A stretch of 64,000 nt of DNA, taken from Synaphobranchus kaupii (taxonomy: Eukaryota; Chordata; Actinopteri; Anguilliformes; Synaphobranchidae). The notes beneath the pieces were generated by a model. The model did not search any database, was not told where the DNA came from, and saw only the letters and a program-made list of their open reading frames with translations. Location of the stretch: positions 114,276,746-114,340,745 of the forward strand of contig CM056380.1 in assembly GCA_029718625.1 (NCBI GenBank). The letters are read 5' to 3'. The translations under genes were made by a program, and so were the position numbers. Below are positions 22,087 through 33,820 of the stretch, in pieces; the stretch's first letter is position 1, and each line of letters starts with the position of its first letter.

Positions 22087-23933
22087 TCTGGATTCAAGTC
22101 AAAAACAGTAATAATTAGTTTCATAATGGTAAGCTTGACACATGAATGGTACTTCCTGAACACTGAATGAAATCTGATCAGCAAAACCCTCAATGTCAAT
22201 ACCATTAATTTACATTTATTTACTACAATAAAATAAATAAGACCTAAATAATGAGGGAGGATTTGATTGTGGCAGTGAGGATGCTGGGATATGTAGTTGA
22301 GATTTTATACTGTAGGGATCACCTGATCAACATGTGGCTACCAAATACAGCATCAGCCATCGGGGTGAGGACTGCCACGTTTCAATTTGCAAGTTAATTT
22401 AAAAACTCCTCCCTACCCCCTGATGGCCTTCCGCCAACACTTGTAAAACTTCCAGGTGGCCAAATTAGAAGGACAAATGTCTCTGAACAACTTATTAAAG
22501 AAGCCCGATTTGATGAGGACAGGGTCTGGGTAAACTAGCGTCTGCTTTCATGGGCCGGGATGCGAGACAGATCCAATTACTCAGGGTGTGAGGGAGGGAG
22601 ACAGCCAAAGATGATGCGCTGATGAAGGTAAATCATTCCTTTGCTCAGCCCTGTAACAGTCCAATCTAAGCGAAGAAGGCTGGAGCCCAAACCCGCGTCG
22701 TGTGGGGAAATTGAAACACAGGCACGGCCCCTGCGTCCGACAGAAGGTAACCGAAAAACAGATGGATAGACCAAAATCATTTTACGCATCGCTAACTTTC
22801 AAATCTCCCTTAATCTAGAGGTAAAAAGGTTGTTCCATCCGGCCCAGCTTTTGCAAAAAAAAATACAATCATATTTGCTTTCAAGTAAGGAATCAGGCAA
22901 TTTGTTTGAATAATCTAAGCACATTGTTTGCATTTGATTTGCCGCGCTAAGATAAAAATCAATCTATCGGACTTCAATTTGATCCATTGTGTTGATACAT
23001 ATTCAAAAAGTAAGACTGGTGGAAGTTTCTGTCAAAAAAGTTTGATTTCACTGACTGGCTTTAGGCTTACAAAAGTAACTACACCACAACTCACTACACT
23101 GACGCAACTGTATCACACTGAAAGTAATCACGCTCTTATTGACAACTTCAGAGGTGATGTCATAGTCAGTCGGGGATGATCACATGCTAACTTACTTCCC
23201 TGAATTCTCCCACATCTAATCGTTGTTTTCTTAATGGAAAACAAACCCAGTTATGAAGTAGCTTTTTGCCCTGGCCCAACGATATCAATGGATCATCTTC
23301 ACTCAACCCATGTTCATGGAACTCTAAAGGCTGTTACAGTGTTTAAAATAGGGATCAGACATGTACACGGACGGACAGTCCTCCGGATGATCTGCAGACC
23401 TTTGCCTTTCATAGTCGAGCGTACCAACCAGGTACCAACCCCCCATTTGTAGAATACTGACACGTTGAAAATGTATACCCCACACACATTTTTTTAGTAG
23501 ACACCTGGCAACCCGGGGGGGCAGGTACAAGAAACAGGTAATTAGAATATCATGCCCTGTACCACCCACATTTTGAGATAAGCACCTGTGCAACACAAGT
23601 TAGAATACGGCGTAAGTCAGCAGAGACACTTAAGCGCATGACTTAAGTTGGCCATCTCTGAATCTGGCCCTACATCTGTAACATTTGATCCCTCGCACAC
23701 AATCGCACACAATAGTTGTTGTGTATGACCGCATCTTTCATTTTCTTCAGTTTGCGATATTGTACTGCACTGGCATATACATCAACTGATTATTGCACTA
23801 TGAGGACAAGTTTACACTTCCTTGCCTGTAAGTAGACCAAGTTGGTGAAGTAGAGATCAATGAACTTGCAGAGACTTTGCAGTTAAAATGTTCACGAATG
23901 TGTGAATTTTCGGAGTAGATTTACTCTCTAGGC
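22087..23933. other. Low-repeat stretch
   Basis: No supported gene. The block about 22360-22780 is GC-balanced, repeat-free and could be regulatory; this is inference from composition only. Confidence 0.35.
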
Positions 23934-24358
23934 CAGTGGTGCACACCAATGGCCTATCAGGATTTTGCTTTCAACTTCTACTCTTAATTATTTCATTAGC
24001 TCAATCATATATTGATCTAACATTCAATGATTAAATGTAGGGAAATCCAAAACACATGCAGGTTAGGCTTATTTCATTTATTCATTTTTATTATTATTAT
24101 TTTTTTTTTTTGGTGGGGGGGGTTAACAGGGCATTGCTGTAAAAGAGCATGCATGCTCAGTTAACCTACCCTGTATAAATAAAGGTTAATAATACAAAAA
24201 TCTGCATAATCACCAGCTGTATCTTAAAGGTTTTACTGCACCCAAGTACAAGAGTGAGCCAGTGTGGTTTATAGAGCTGTCAGAAAGCTAATACTAATTG
24301 GTTGGAACAAAAACCAGCACGCAGACTATCTCTCCAGGACCGGAGTTGTGCACCTCTG
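23934..24358. mobile_element. hAT-type MITE, 425 bp
   Basis: Ends CAGTGGTGCAC and GTGCACCTCTG are inverted with one mismatch, and the element is flanked by a perfect 8-bp target duplication, CTCTAGGC (23926-23933 and 24359-24366). Internal text such as GGTTGGAACAAAAACCAGC is typical of fish hAT MITEs. There is no coding frame. A T-run followed by GGTGGGGGGGG lies near 24101-24122. Confidence 0.88.
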
Positions 24359-24609
24359 CTCTAGGCTTTGTAACACTTGCCCCCAAAGTCTGTGGTAGCA
24401 TAGCAACAGGGCAAGTGTTGTCTTTGTAGTAATGGAACACACTTTACTTAGTTGAGCTGTCTTATGTCCCATCAAATACATTTTATTTTTACAGTATCCC
24501 CCACTACAGTGTCTGGTAACTGACACATGCTGTGGGTTACAAAGAACTCTGACAGTAGATGGCTCGTTTTATCAACATATTGACAGTCAATAACTAGGTA
24601 GATACTGCA

Positions 24610-24780
24610 CATATATACTTTATTGTTTATTGTTTATTTGTTTATTTCGGCATGTGTATAGTCACATTGCATCACATTTCTGTAATATACATTTAACAAA
24701 TACATTTCCTGCCGAAAAGGGATACGGGAAAAAAGCAGACTGCTTATCAAGTCCCGCCCCAATTCCCTCACGATTTTAAA
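24610..24780 (-). repeat. Possible LINE 3' end
   Basis: On the minus strand the sequence has ATGCCGAAATAAACAAATAA followed by short A/T repeats, the style of a fish LINE 3' tail, preceded by TTTTTCCCGTATCCC. The family is not identified and upstream coding sequence was not recognised. Confidence 0.35.
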
Positions 24781-25640
24781 TGTTCATATTATACATTTGA
24801 TTAAAACAGATTTTTTAGTATCACAACAGCATAGCTGAATTTTCTTTATAGCGAAACTGATCGAGAAAGAAAAAAATTAAATAAAAAATACGCTAAAGTA
24901 AAACAAACCAAATTATTAAAGTCCAAATAAGTCGGTTTTAAATGTACATGTCATATATTGGTCAAAACAATTTGTTTCATTTCAACGTCAGACATTCCCA
25001 AATATTGTTCAGATAATGTCCAAAATAAAAGTTAGAAGCTCCATCCTGAGCAGTTTGTGTGACCAATGTCTGATGTCTTTTGTTGCAAGGTCCAGGATCC
25101 TGTGTAAACCGCTTGCAATGTTTTTTTTGTTTTTTTTTGTACATCGTGACATTGTTTTCATTTCATGATAACCCCCTATTTTTGTACTTGATAATTTTCT
25201 ACCATCTTGCATCTTATCTTACACTTGAAGGTCTTTAAATTAGATACAAAGAGTATTTGAAGGATTGTACGATAAATGTCAAATATACAAGAAAGGCTTC
25301 TAGCACTTTTCAAAATTGGTATTGAATGAATGAGAAAAGAGCTCTTCCCACAGCAGCCAGTACCACACTCAGATCTGTCCTACAAGTGAGATCACAGAAA
25401 CAAGAGAATACGGGATTTTGTAATGCTTTAAAAACATAACAAAAATGAAAATTGCATGAGACTCGGAAAGGTCTTGTATCTTACGCTATCAGAGAGGAAA
25501 TGGGTTTCTCAACACTGGGTCTGTTTATTGCAAAAGCATTTTCTAAAGATGAAATGTTTCTCACAGATAATGGACTACTAGCTGGATTCGCAACCAGTGC
25601 AAGCGAGGTCATTTCAGGTTACAGGCTTAAACCAAGTTTT
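24781..25640. other. Unassigned stretch
   Basis: Possibly LINE-derived on the minus strand given its position upstream of the tail above, but no reverse-transcriptase motif was found. Confidence 0.3.
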
Positions 25641-25646
25641 GTAGAG

Positions 25647-25832
25647 GAGGTGGTGGGTGGGGGGAGGAGGTGGTGGTGGGTGGGTGGGGGGAGATGGGGG
25701 CGGGCAGAAATGCAATGAATTGCTGTCTCACTTAGGACAGCACAGCATTTATCTTCACATAGTTTTGGTCCACCAGAATAATGGACTGTATTTACAAAGC
25801 ACTTTCAAAAATGAAGGGGGGGGGGGGGGGGG
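25647..25832 (+). repeat. GGTGG-rich tract and G17 homopolymer
   Basis: Repeated GGTGG/GGGAGG units occur at about 25647-25700, and an uninterrupted run of 17 G at 25816-25832. Both are strong G-quadruplex candidates. Confidence 0.85.
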
Positions 25833-26083
25833 AACTCACTTCAACCACAACCAATGAGGAGCCTCCACCCGGGTGATGCGATTACGTGGCCAGGTTGAGA
25901 AAGCCAGCTTCGGGAATTTTCCATGACACTGGGGAACCCCGTAGTCTTTGCAGTAAAGTGCCATGGGACAGTAATGACAGTGGATCAGGACCTCGGTTTA
26001 ACGCCTCATACGAAAGAGGGACGTCTGCCAGAGTCCACCCTGCTTGTCAGAACATATTTAATGTTACATTTCACATGTTAAAC

Positions 26084-26387
26084 CAAAGGGGTGGGCAATT
26101 TCCGGTCTTGGAGGGGCGGTGTGTATGCTGGTTTTCGTTTCCAACAATTACCCTGGATAAATGAACTAAATGGATGCACACACCAACACTGGTTCACTCG
26201 TAGATTAGAGCACAGTAAAAGGTTTCATATCGGGACACAAGAGCGTCTTCGACTGTCATTCATCCGCACGTCAAGAAATGCACCTAAAAATGTCCGTTGG
26301 CGTAAATGTTAGGGCTAATTAATTAATTAAGGCCAGAATTTGGCAGGAAAACCAGAATCAGACATGGCCCTTGTTTGCCCACCTCTG
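26084..26387. mobile_element. hAT-type MITE, older copy, 304 bp
   Basis: The left end, about CAAAGGGGTGGGCAA, pairs with the right end TTGCCCACCTCTG. The 8-bp flanks TGTTAAAC and AGCTAAAC match at six positions, as expected of a decayed duplication. The interior includes CTGGTTTTCGTTTCCAAC and an ATTAATTAATTAA run; it has no coding role. Confidence 0.65.
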
Positions 26388-26613
26388 AGCTAAACTGTTG
26401 AGCGTGAAATACTCGAGACATAGCATGCTTATGGAAGCATTTCAGAGGCTGAACAAGATATTATAGGGATATACTAACACACTAATCTAGGACCTCTCAT
26501 GATACTTGTTCCCTGTGTTTTCTTGTCTAACTGTTTGTTATAGTTTATAATAGTATTTAGAATAGAATTGTAGTATAGCTGATTCACCCACAGCTTACTG
26601 TGAACTACATCCA

Positions 26614-26837
26614 TTACATTACATTACAGGCATTTAGCAGACGCTCTTATCCAGAGCGACTTACACAACATTTTAGCATTTTTTTACATATTATCCATTT
26701 ATACAGCTGGATATATACTGAAGCGATTCAGGTTAAGTACCTTGCTCAAGGGTACAACGGCAGTGTCCTACCTGGGAATCGAACCTGCAACCCTTTGGTT
26801 ACAAGGCTAGTTCCTTAACTATTACACTACACTGCCG
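26614..26837 (-). mobile_element. tRNA-derived SINE with GTAATGTAATG tail
   Basis: On the minus strand it begins GGCAGTGTAGTGTAATAGTT (box A region) and has GGTTGCAGGTTCGATTCCC (box B-like). It passes through a CTTGAGCAAGGTACTTAACC body and ends GTCGCTCTGGATAAGAGCG, then GTCTGCTAAATG and a TAATG-repeat tail. The 7-bp flanks ACATCCA (26607-26613 and 26838-26844) are a target duplication. This is an apparently full-length copy of a SINE common in teleosts. Confidence 0.85.
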
Positions 26838-26937
26838 ACATCCAACGTTCATTACTAGGGATAGCTGCTACGTTATGGGAAGGATGTGCTTTGTCTTGTC
26901 TGTTCTGTAGTTACTTCGATGACGTTTCTTCATGCAC

Positions 26938-27010
26938 TTATTGTATGTCGCTTTGGATAAAAGCGTCTGCTAAATGACTGTAATGTCAAATGTGTAATGT
27001 AATGTAATGT
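26938..27010 (+). repeat. 3' fragment of the same SINE
   Basis: The tail GTCGCTTTGGATAAAAGCG, GTCTGCTAAATG and a TAATG repeat appear here alone, in plus orientation. Confidence 0.75.
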
Positions 27011-27032
27011 AATATCAGAAAACGTGCCTTTG

Positions 27033-27082
27033 GACATTACAGGCATTTAGCAGACGCTCTTATCCAGAGCGACTTACACAAC
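27033..27082 (-). repeat. 3' fragment of the same SINE, opposite strand
   Basis: GGCATTTAGCAGACGCTC and TTATCCAGAGCGACTTACAC repeat the SINE tail in minus orientation. The three pieces lie within about 470 bases. Confidence 0.75.
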
Positions 27083-27775
27083 TTTTTTTTTTTCACATGG
27101 TAATCAGAGCACTGACTGATGAAGCAGATTAAAAAAAAATTGTATTTTCAATTGCAGTCCAGCTGACCAAACACTACTTTTATTTTTAAACACCAAAACA
27201 TATCAATGATTATTTGATGTCTCTTTCCTTTTTGTGACTGAACTTACGGCCATGTTCAGAGATTTAAAAAAACATTTTCTTCATATTCTAGTTAATGCCA
27301 ACGAGTGTGTTCTACGTATATGGTATCGCATCAATTAGACTCAGCTCACCGAGTCTAATCACTAGCCATGCTATGAGACAAATATGTTTAATGCATGTGC
27401 TTCCATGTGTATCCTTTTCCTTGTAAACGCAATTCAACACAAATAACAATGAAGTTACATATCGAAGCGGGAAACGACAGAATGAATCGTCACCTCCTGC
27501 TATTAAAGAGCACAAAAAAATCCAGCAGGTTGATACATATTCAAAAATATGTATTTTTGAATATGTATCAACACTAACATACACCACAGGCGGTCTGGAC
27601 GCCCCACGTTAGCTGCATGTAGAGGCAGCGCAGTGGCTCCATTAGCTTTTAGCGTCTCTCCCACTCTATTTTCCACATTCGTTGTGCATCTGTACGTTCC
27701 CTTCAATCAGGAAGAAGGCGTACTATTATTTACCTTTATTTATACAGGGGAGGTTGACTGAGCACACATGCACAC

Positions 27776-27900
27776 ATTTATTTATTTATTTATTTTGTGT
27801 ATGGATGTTGCATACTGTATTTCGTATTGTTGCTTTTATTTCCTCTGGCTGCTGCTGTAACAACAGAATTTCCCCCTGGGGATGAATAAAGTTTACCTTA
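27776..27900 (+). repeat. LINE-type 3' tail
   Basis: A TTTA-rich stretch is followed by GCTGCTGCTGTAACAACAG, then TTTCCCCCTGGGGATGAATA and AAGTTTACCTTACCTTA. This is a frequent 3' end of fish non-LTR elements; the clade is not assigned. Confidence 0.5.
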
Positions 27901-27998
27901 CCTTACGCTCTTTTACAGCAACGTTAACGCCCACCTTACGCTCTTTTACAGCAACGTTAACGCCCACCTTACGCTCTTTTACAGCAACGTTAACGCCC
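27901..27998. repeat. Three 33-bp tandem repeats
   Basis: The unit CCTTACGCTCTTTTACAGCA + ACGTTAACGCCCA occurs three times at 27901, 27934 and 27967, with identical or near-identical copies. It lies between a LINE tail and a V-SINE. Confidence 0.9.
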
Positions 27999-27999
27999 C

Positions 28000-28181
28000 C
28001 CCAATTAGCCTAACCTGCATGTTTTTGGATTGTGGGAGGAAACCGGAGTACCCGGAGAAAACCCACGCGGACACGGGGAGAACATGCAAACTCCACACAG
28101 AAGGGTCCCGTCTGGGATTTGAACCCTGGACCTTCTTGCTGTGAGGCGACAGTGCTAACCACTGCACCACCGATGTCGCCC
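28000..28181 (-). mobile_element. V-SINE (DANA/HE1 type)
   Basis: On the minus strand it opens with GACATCGGTGGTGCAGTGGT and TAGCACTGTCGCC (box A). Next come GGTCCAGGGTTCAAATCCC (box B) and then the V-SINE central domain TGTGTGGAGTTTGCATGTTC, with TGGGTTTTCTCCGGGTACTC and TCCCACAATCC. A single full head-to-core copy is present, and the tail runs into the 33-bp repeats. It is a retroposon, not a functional tRNA gene. Confidence 0.9.
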
Positions 28182-28992
28182 ACAATGAGATTTATACATT
28201 CTGTTATAAGCAGATATTGCCTCAATATCAATATTGATTTTTAGATTTTTGTATTTTATCATAAGATGTCTTTCTAGATTCAAGACTACAATTAAAAAAA
28301 GCATGCTTATCTAAAGGTTTTGTGGCTGTTACAGCTCCTCGTGTCTCTTCCACCCTCTCAGTTTATCTCACATTCATTCTCCTGCACGTTCGTAGTCGGG
28401 CTATTTCCAGAGCTACCGGCCTCTCCCCTGTCCCAGGTGGGCCTGCATTAGCCCTCCTGTCCTTTGAGGATTATCAAAGAACAAATCCCCTCCACCACGT
28501 CTTGCAGGTTTTATTGTACTGTATATGTGTGCGAAAATATCCCTCGCCCTCAACTTATTATCACCCTGCTGCTCTTAATGGTTATTTTTTATGAAAAATG
28601 AGCATGGCATTTATCAGTTTTTCATATACCAGGCCTACATGCACTCAATGTAATACATTGGGGTGACAGAAAGACGGGTTTAATTTGTAAATCATTGTTC
28701 AGGAATGTTTTGACACGGCTGACTTTGTGAGTTTGTGATCTTTACATTGCTGAGGCGGAACACTACATTCGTTGGGAATTCTCTTTTGTCTCACAAGGTG
28801 GCTTCCTCTGTATTCATTCTGTCCGATTTGGGGGAAAGGTTTCATCGTCAAAAAGATAACCATTTATTCTTGAAGGGGGTACATTGTAACATCCCAAGGT
28901 TTGAAAGGCAGCAAATGCAAATGCATAACCTTGGAGCAAAGAGTGGGAGTCACTTTCCTGTAGTGCCTGAGCTGTGAGAATTAAATCAGCAC
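28182..28992. other. Unassigned stretch
   Basis: No gene supported; short frames have no recognisable domain. Confidence 0.4.
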
Positions 28993-31793
28993 GGACCCTA
29001 GACTAGAGCAGCGTGTAGACTGTACAGCAGTGATTCCCAGCCTCATGGACCCTAGACTAGAGCAGCGTGTAGACTACAGCAGTGATTCCCAGCCTCATGG
29101 ACCCTAGACTAGAGCAGCGTGTAGACTACAGCAGTGATTCCCAGCCTCATGGACCCTAGACTAGAGCAGCGTGTAGACTACAGCAGTGGCTCCCAGCCTC
29201 ATGGACCCTAGACTAGAGCAGCGTGTAGACTACAGCAGTGGCTCCCAGCCTCATGGACCCTAGACTAGAGCAGCATGTAGACTACAGCAGTGGTTCTCAG
29301 CCTCATGGACCCTAGACTAGAGCAGCGTGTAGACTACAGCAGTGATTCCCAGCCTCATGGACCCTAGACTAGAGCAGCGTGTAGACTACAGCAGTGGTTC
29401 TCAGCCTCATGGACCCTAGACTAGAGCAGCATGTAGACTACAGCAGTGGCTCCCAGCCTCATGGACCCTAGACTAGAGCAGCATGTAGACTCTACAGCAG
29501 TGGCTCCCAGCCTCATGGACCCTAGACTAGAGCAGCATGTAGACTACAGCAGTGGTTCTCAGCCTCATGGACCCTAGACTAGAGCAGCGTGTAGACTACA
29601 GCAGTGGCTCCCAGCCTCATGGACCCTAGACTAGAGCAGCATGTAGACTCTACAGCAGTGGCTCCCAGCCTCATGGACCCCAGACTAGAGCAGTGTGTAG
29701 ACTACAGCAGTGGTTCCCAGCCTCATGGACCCTAGACTAGAGCAGCATGTAGACTCTACAGCAGTGGCTCCCAGCCTCATGGACCCTAGACTAGAGCAGC
29801 ATGTAGACTCTACAGCAGTGGCTCCCAGCCTCATGGACCCTAGACTAGAGCAGCGTGTAGACTACAGCAGTGGTTCCCAGCCTCATGAACCCTAGACTAG
29901 AGCAACATGTAGACTACAGCAGTGGCTCCCAGCCTCATGGACCCTAGACTAGAGCAGCATGTAGACTCTACAGCAGTGGTTCCCAGCCTCATGGACCCTA
30001 GACTAGAGCAGCGTGTAGACTACAGCAGTGGCTCCCAGCCTCATGGACCCTAGACTAGAGCAGCATGTAGACTCTACAGCAGTGGTTCCCAGCCTCATGG
30101 ACCCTAGACTAGAGCAGCGTGTAGACTACAGCAGTGGTTCCCAGCCTCATGGACGCTAGACTAGAGCAGCGTGTAGACTACAGCAGTGGTTCCCAGCCTC
30201 ATGGACGCTAGACTAGAGCAGCATGTAGACTACAGCAGTGGTTCCCAGCCTCATGGACGCTAGACTAGAGCAGCGTGTAGACTACAGCAGTGGCTCCCAG
30301 CCTCATGGACCCTAGACTAGAGCAGCATGTAGACTCTACAGCAGTGGTTCCCAGCCTCATGGACCCTAGACTAGAGCAGCGTGTAGACTACAGCAGTGGC
30401 TCCCAGCCTCATGGACCCTAGACTAGAGCAGTATGTAGACTCTACAGCAGTGGTTCCCAGCCTCATGGACCCTAGACTAGAGCAGCGTGTAGACTACAGC
30501 AGTGGCTCCCAGCCTCATGGACCCTAGACTAGAGCAGCGTGTAGACTACAGCAGTGGCTCCCAGCCTCATGGACGCTAGACTAGAGCAGCGTGTAGACTA
30601 CAGCAGTGGTTCTCAGCCTCATGGACGCTAGACTAGAGCAGCGTGTAGACTACAGCAGTGGTTCCCAGCCTCATGGACCCTAGACTAGAGCAGCGTGTAG
30701 ACTACAGCAGTGGCTCCCAGCCTCATGGACGCTAGACTAGAGCAGCGTGTAGACTCTACAGCAGCGGTCCCCAGCCTCATGGACCCTAGACTAGAACAGC
30801 GTGTAGACTACAGCAGTGGTTCCCAGCCTCATGGACCCTAGACTAGAGCAGCATGTAGACTCTACAGCAATGATTCCCAGCCTCATGGACCCTAGACTAG
30901 AGCAGCATGTAGACTCTACAGCAGTGGCTCCCAGCCTCATGGACCCTAGACTAGAGCAGCGTGTAGACTCTACAGCAGCGGTCCCCAGCCTCATGGACCC
31001 TAGACTAGAGCAGTGTGTAGACTCTACAGCAATGGCTCCCAGCCTCATGGACCCTAGACTAGAGCAGCGTGTAGACTACAGCAGTGGTTCCCAGCCTCAT
31101 GGACGCTAGACTAGAGCAGCGTGTAGACTACAGCAGTGGTTCCCAGCCTCATGGACCCTAGACTAGAGCAGCGTGTAGACTACAGCAGTGGTTCCCAGCC
31201 TCATGGACGCTAGACTAGAGCAGCGTGTAGACTCTACAGCAGTGGTTCCCAGCCTCATGGACGCTAGACTAGAGCAGCGTGTAGACTCTACAGCAGTGGT
31301 TCCCAGCCTCATGGACCCTAGACTAGAGCAGCGTGTAGACTACAGCAGTGGTTCCCAGCTTCATGGACGCTAGACTAGAGCAGCGTGTAGACTCTACAGC
31401 AGTGGTTCCCAGCCTCATGGACCCCAGACTAGAGCAGTGTGTAGACTACAGCAGTGATTCCCAGCCTCATGGACCCTAGACTAGAGCAGCATGTAGACTC
31501 TACAGCAGTGATTCCCAGCCTCATGGACCCTAGACTAGAGCAGCATGTAGACTCTACAGCAGTGATTCCCAGCCTCATGGACCCTAGACTAGAGCAGCAT
31601 GTAGACTCTACAGCTGTGATTCCCAGCCTCATGGACGCTAGACTAGAGCAGCGTGTAGACTACAGCAGTGATTCCCAGCCTAACGGACCCTAGACTAGAG
31701 CAGCATGTAGACTCTACAGCAGTGGTTCCCAGCCTCATCATGGACCCTAGACTAGAGCAGCGTGTAGACTATACAGCAGTGGTTCCCAGCCTC
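28993..31793. repeat. Minisatellite, ~53 units of 52/54 bp
   Basis: About 2.8 kb of head-to-tail units of the type CAGCCTCATGGACCCTAGAC + TAGAGCAGCGTGTAGAC + TACAGCAGTGGTTCC. Units come in a 52-bp form (AGACTACAGC) and a 54-bp form (AGACTCTACAGC). Substitutions recur at a few positions: GACCC/GACGC, GCGTG/GCATG, and GGTTCC/GGCTCC/GATTCC. Runs of 54-bp units stay in frame and create false repetitive open frames on both strands. The last unit ends CAGTGGTTCCCAGCCTCCCT and passes into single-copy-looking DNA. Confidence 0.97.
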
Positions 31794-31911
31794 CCTGTCT
31801 AAGATGACTTTCGTTCCAACCACAATTGTAATCTCAGAATGTTAACAAGCTGTTGATTTATCTTAATTGGGTGCTTTTCATGTTTAGAGGGATTATTTAC
31901 CCTCTTATGCC

Positions 31912-32391
31912 ACATTATGTCAGAATGTATAGACTACTATGCATGCCATGAAGAATAAAAGTCCCATGTTCACATTGTGCTTATTGTGCAATATTGCAAT
32001 AAATTACATAGAGGCAACAAAATTATTTATCTGATCAAATTAAAGACTGAGGCGAATCAATAGGTTCCTAGTTGGTGAAAGTGTGGACACATGTCACATG
32101 GCCACTAAAACTAACTATTTGGCAGATAATGAAGAACTCAGTTATCAAAAATATCAATAATAATAACGCCAAACCTGCACTGTATCAATTAATCTTATTA
32201 AAAAAATATGAAAGAAGTTAAACAAATATGTTCTACAACCTAATTAGAAGCCTATTGATTCACCTCTTTAATTTGATCAGTTAAAAAATTGACTCTTCTT
32301 ATGCAATTGCATTCAATATAGCACAATAAGCACAATGTGAACATGACATTTTTATTGGTCATGGCATGCATAACTATTTCTGACATAACAT
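31912..32391. mobile_element. Foldback element, 480 bp
   Basis: The left arm (about 31912-32077) and right arm (about 32241-32391) are inverted copies. Matching blocks include TGCATGCCATG, CATGTTCACATTGTGCTTAT + TGTGC, and TGATCAAATTAAAGA with GAATCAATAGG. The arms have diverged in places and total about 150-165 bases each. No coding capacity; no target duplication was found at the boundaries I can see. Confidence 0.75.
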
Positions 32392-32399
32392 ATCGCTGC

Positions 32400-33820
32400 A
32401 TCTCTATAGCCTAGTTGTGCCCCCCTTTTAGGCAACATGGCTTATTGTTTGGGTTACCCTGCAATGCTATAAGTGACATACACCAAAATCCAGGCTTGCT
32501 AGCATGCTCACAAACGTTGCATCTGGGAAAGTGAAATAACCGATGGTTTAGTTTTCGTGCTTTGATTTTCAAATAGTACTGCTAACTTGAAATGGTATAG
32601 TTTGAAACATCTGACTGGCTGAAATTGAAACAAAATTGTTGCTGCTCACGAGTGTCGAAGTGCGGAAGAGGTGCGAGCGTGTTCCATTTAAAACAGCTCC
32701 GACCCCCGACCCCTCCCCTGGATCACTCCCTCGCATATACGTCATATATGGTACTCCATTGGAGGGCAGAAGTGAGGGAGCGTGTTAATTTGGATGGGAA
32801 CCAAGGGGTGCATTTCGCAATAGGTGCATTTTCTTCGTCTAATGTCTCCCCATGTGCCAATTTGTTAAGTTATTGTGTCGTTTGTATGCCGTTTAAACAT
32901 TTTTTGTGGCCCAATCCGTGGCAGAGGCTCTTGCTGCTGCGTAAACCCTGGCTCCGCTGCGCAGACTCTTTTTCTACAACACGATGGCGAAAACTGCACT
33001 TCCGCCTGACTTCGGGAGAATCAAAGCGGTTTTTACGAGTCCGTGGGAAGGCAATGGGTAACAGTGACTCCGTCCATGTTCTTTTACGGTCTATGTTTGG
33101 AACAGGGCCCTGGTGACACTTGCGTGGGACGTGGCATCTGTCAAATGTGCTCCGCAATTCCTATGTAATAATGGTTAGTGTGAAACTTAGGCCATGGAAT
33201 GCGTTTTCATCAGCCTACACGTTATCTGAGCTAAAAATAAAAATCCGGAAGCCCTTTCTGCGAACTCTGAGAACGAGTACATTGTGAGAGATTAAACAGG
33301 CTAGGGGCAACAGTTTTGATACGATTTCCTATTTTCTCAGCTCAGTACGGTGGCTGTTCTCCCCGTCACCTCCAGGCTACGTCATTTGATCATTTCTGTT
33401 AGGCATTTTCAAAATCATTCCGCCCTCTCTACAAAACCTGATGGAGAGAGACACTGCTGCTTTTTCCCAAGGATTTAGGCTTATTTTCTGCCAGAACACT
33501 GTGAAAATTAAAAAGCTTGTTTGTCAGTATTTAGCAGCTCTCTGTTCTCCACGGGTAGACTACAGAAGGGAACAAGGGACCAAGGGACAGGCACCTGCAG
33601 TTGTATAACGATGCAGATCAATATCATGTGTATCTTTACAGTATGTGTTGCTGTAATCACTTGTGTTGTGTTCTGCAGCAAGGCGAAAATTGAGAACCGA
33701 GGCCTACTGACGACCAAGTCTTAACCTGGTTCGATCGGTTAAAACAGACGATGGCGTGGCATCAGACGCTCAGAAAAAGGGCTTGTGCGTACGGGAAAAG
33801 GTCAGAAGTTTTTGACGAAA
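32400..33820. other. Unassigned stretch, moderately GC-rich core
   Basis: A plus-strand frame of 163 codons (32625-33116) and a minus-strand frame of 95 codons (33157-32870) overlap, and neither shows a recognisable domain or repetitive transposase motif. The core 32640-33110 has scattered CpG and could be a promoter region or an unrecognised repeat. I do not call a gene. Confidence 0.3.

Noticed and set aside
26614..28181. tRNA genes from box A/B matches
   Set aside because: The boxes belong to SINEs on the minus strand with SINE bodies and tails; no cloverleaf of an intact tRNA was found.
28993..31793. CRISPR-like or protein-repeat reading of the minisatellite
   Set aside because: Units are contiguous with no unique spacers, and periodic frames occur on both strands only where 54-bp units adjoin; the genome is eukaryotic.
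32625..33157. 163-codon plus frame and 95-codon minus frame
   Set aside because: No recognisable domain, overlapping frames on opposite strands, no clear splice or start context; could be chance in GC-richer DNA.
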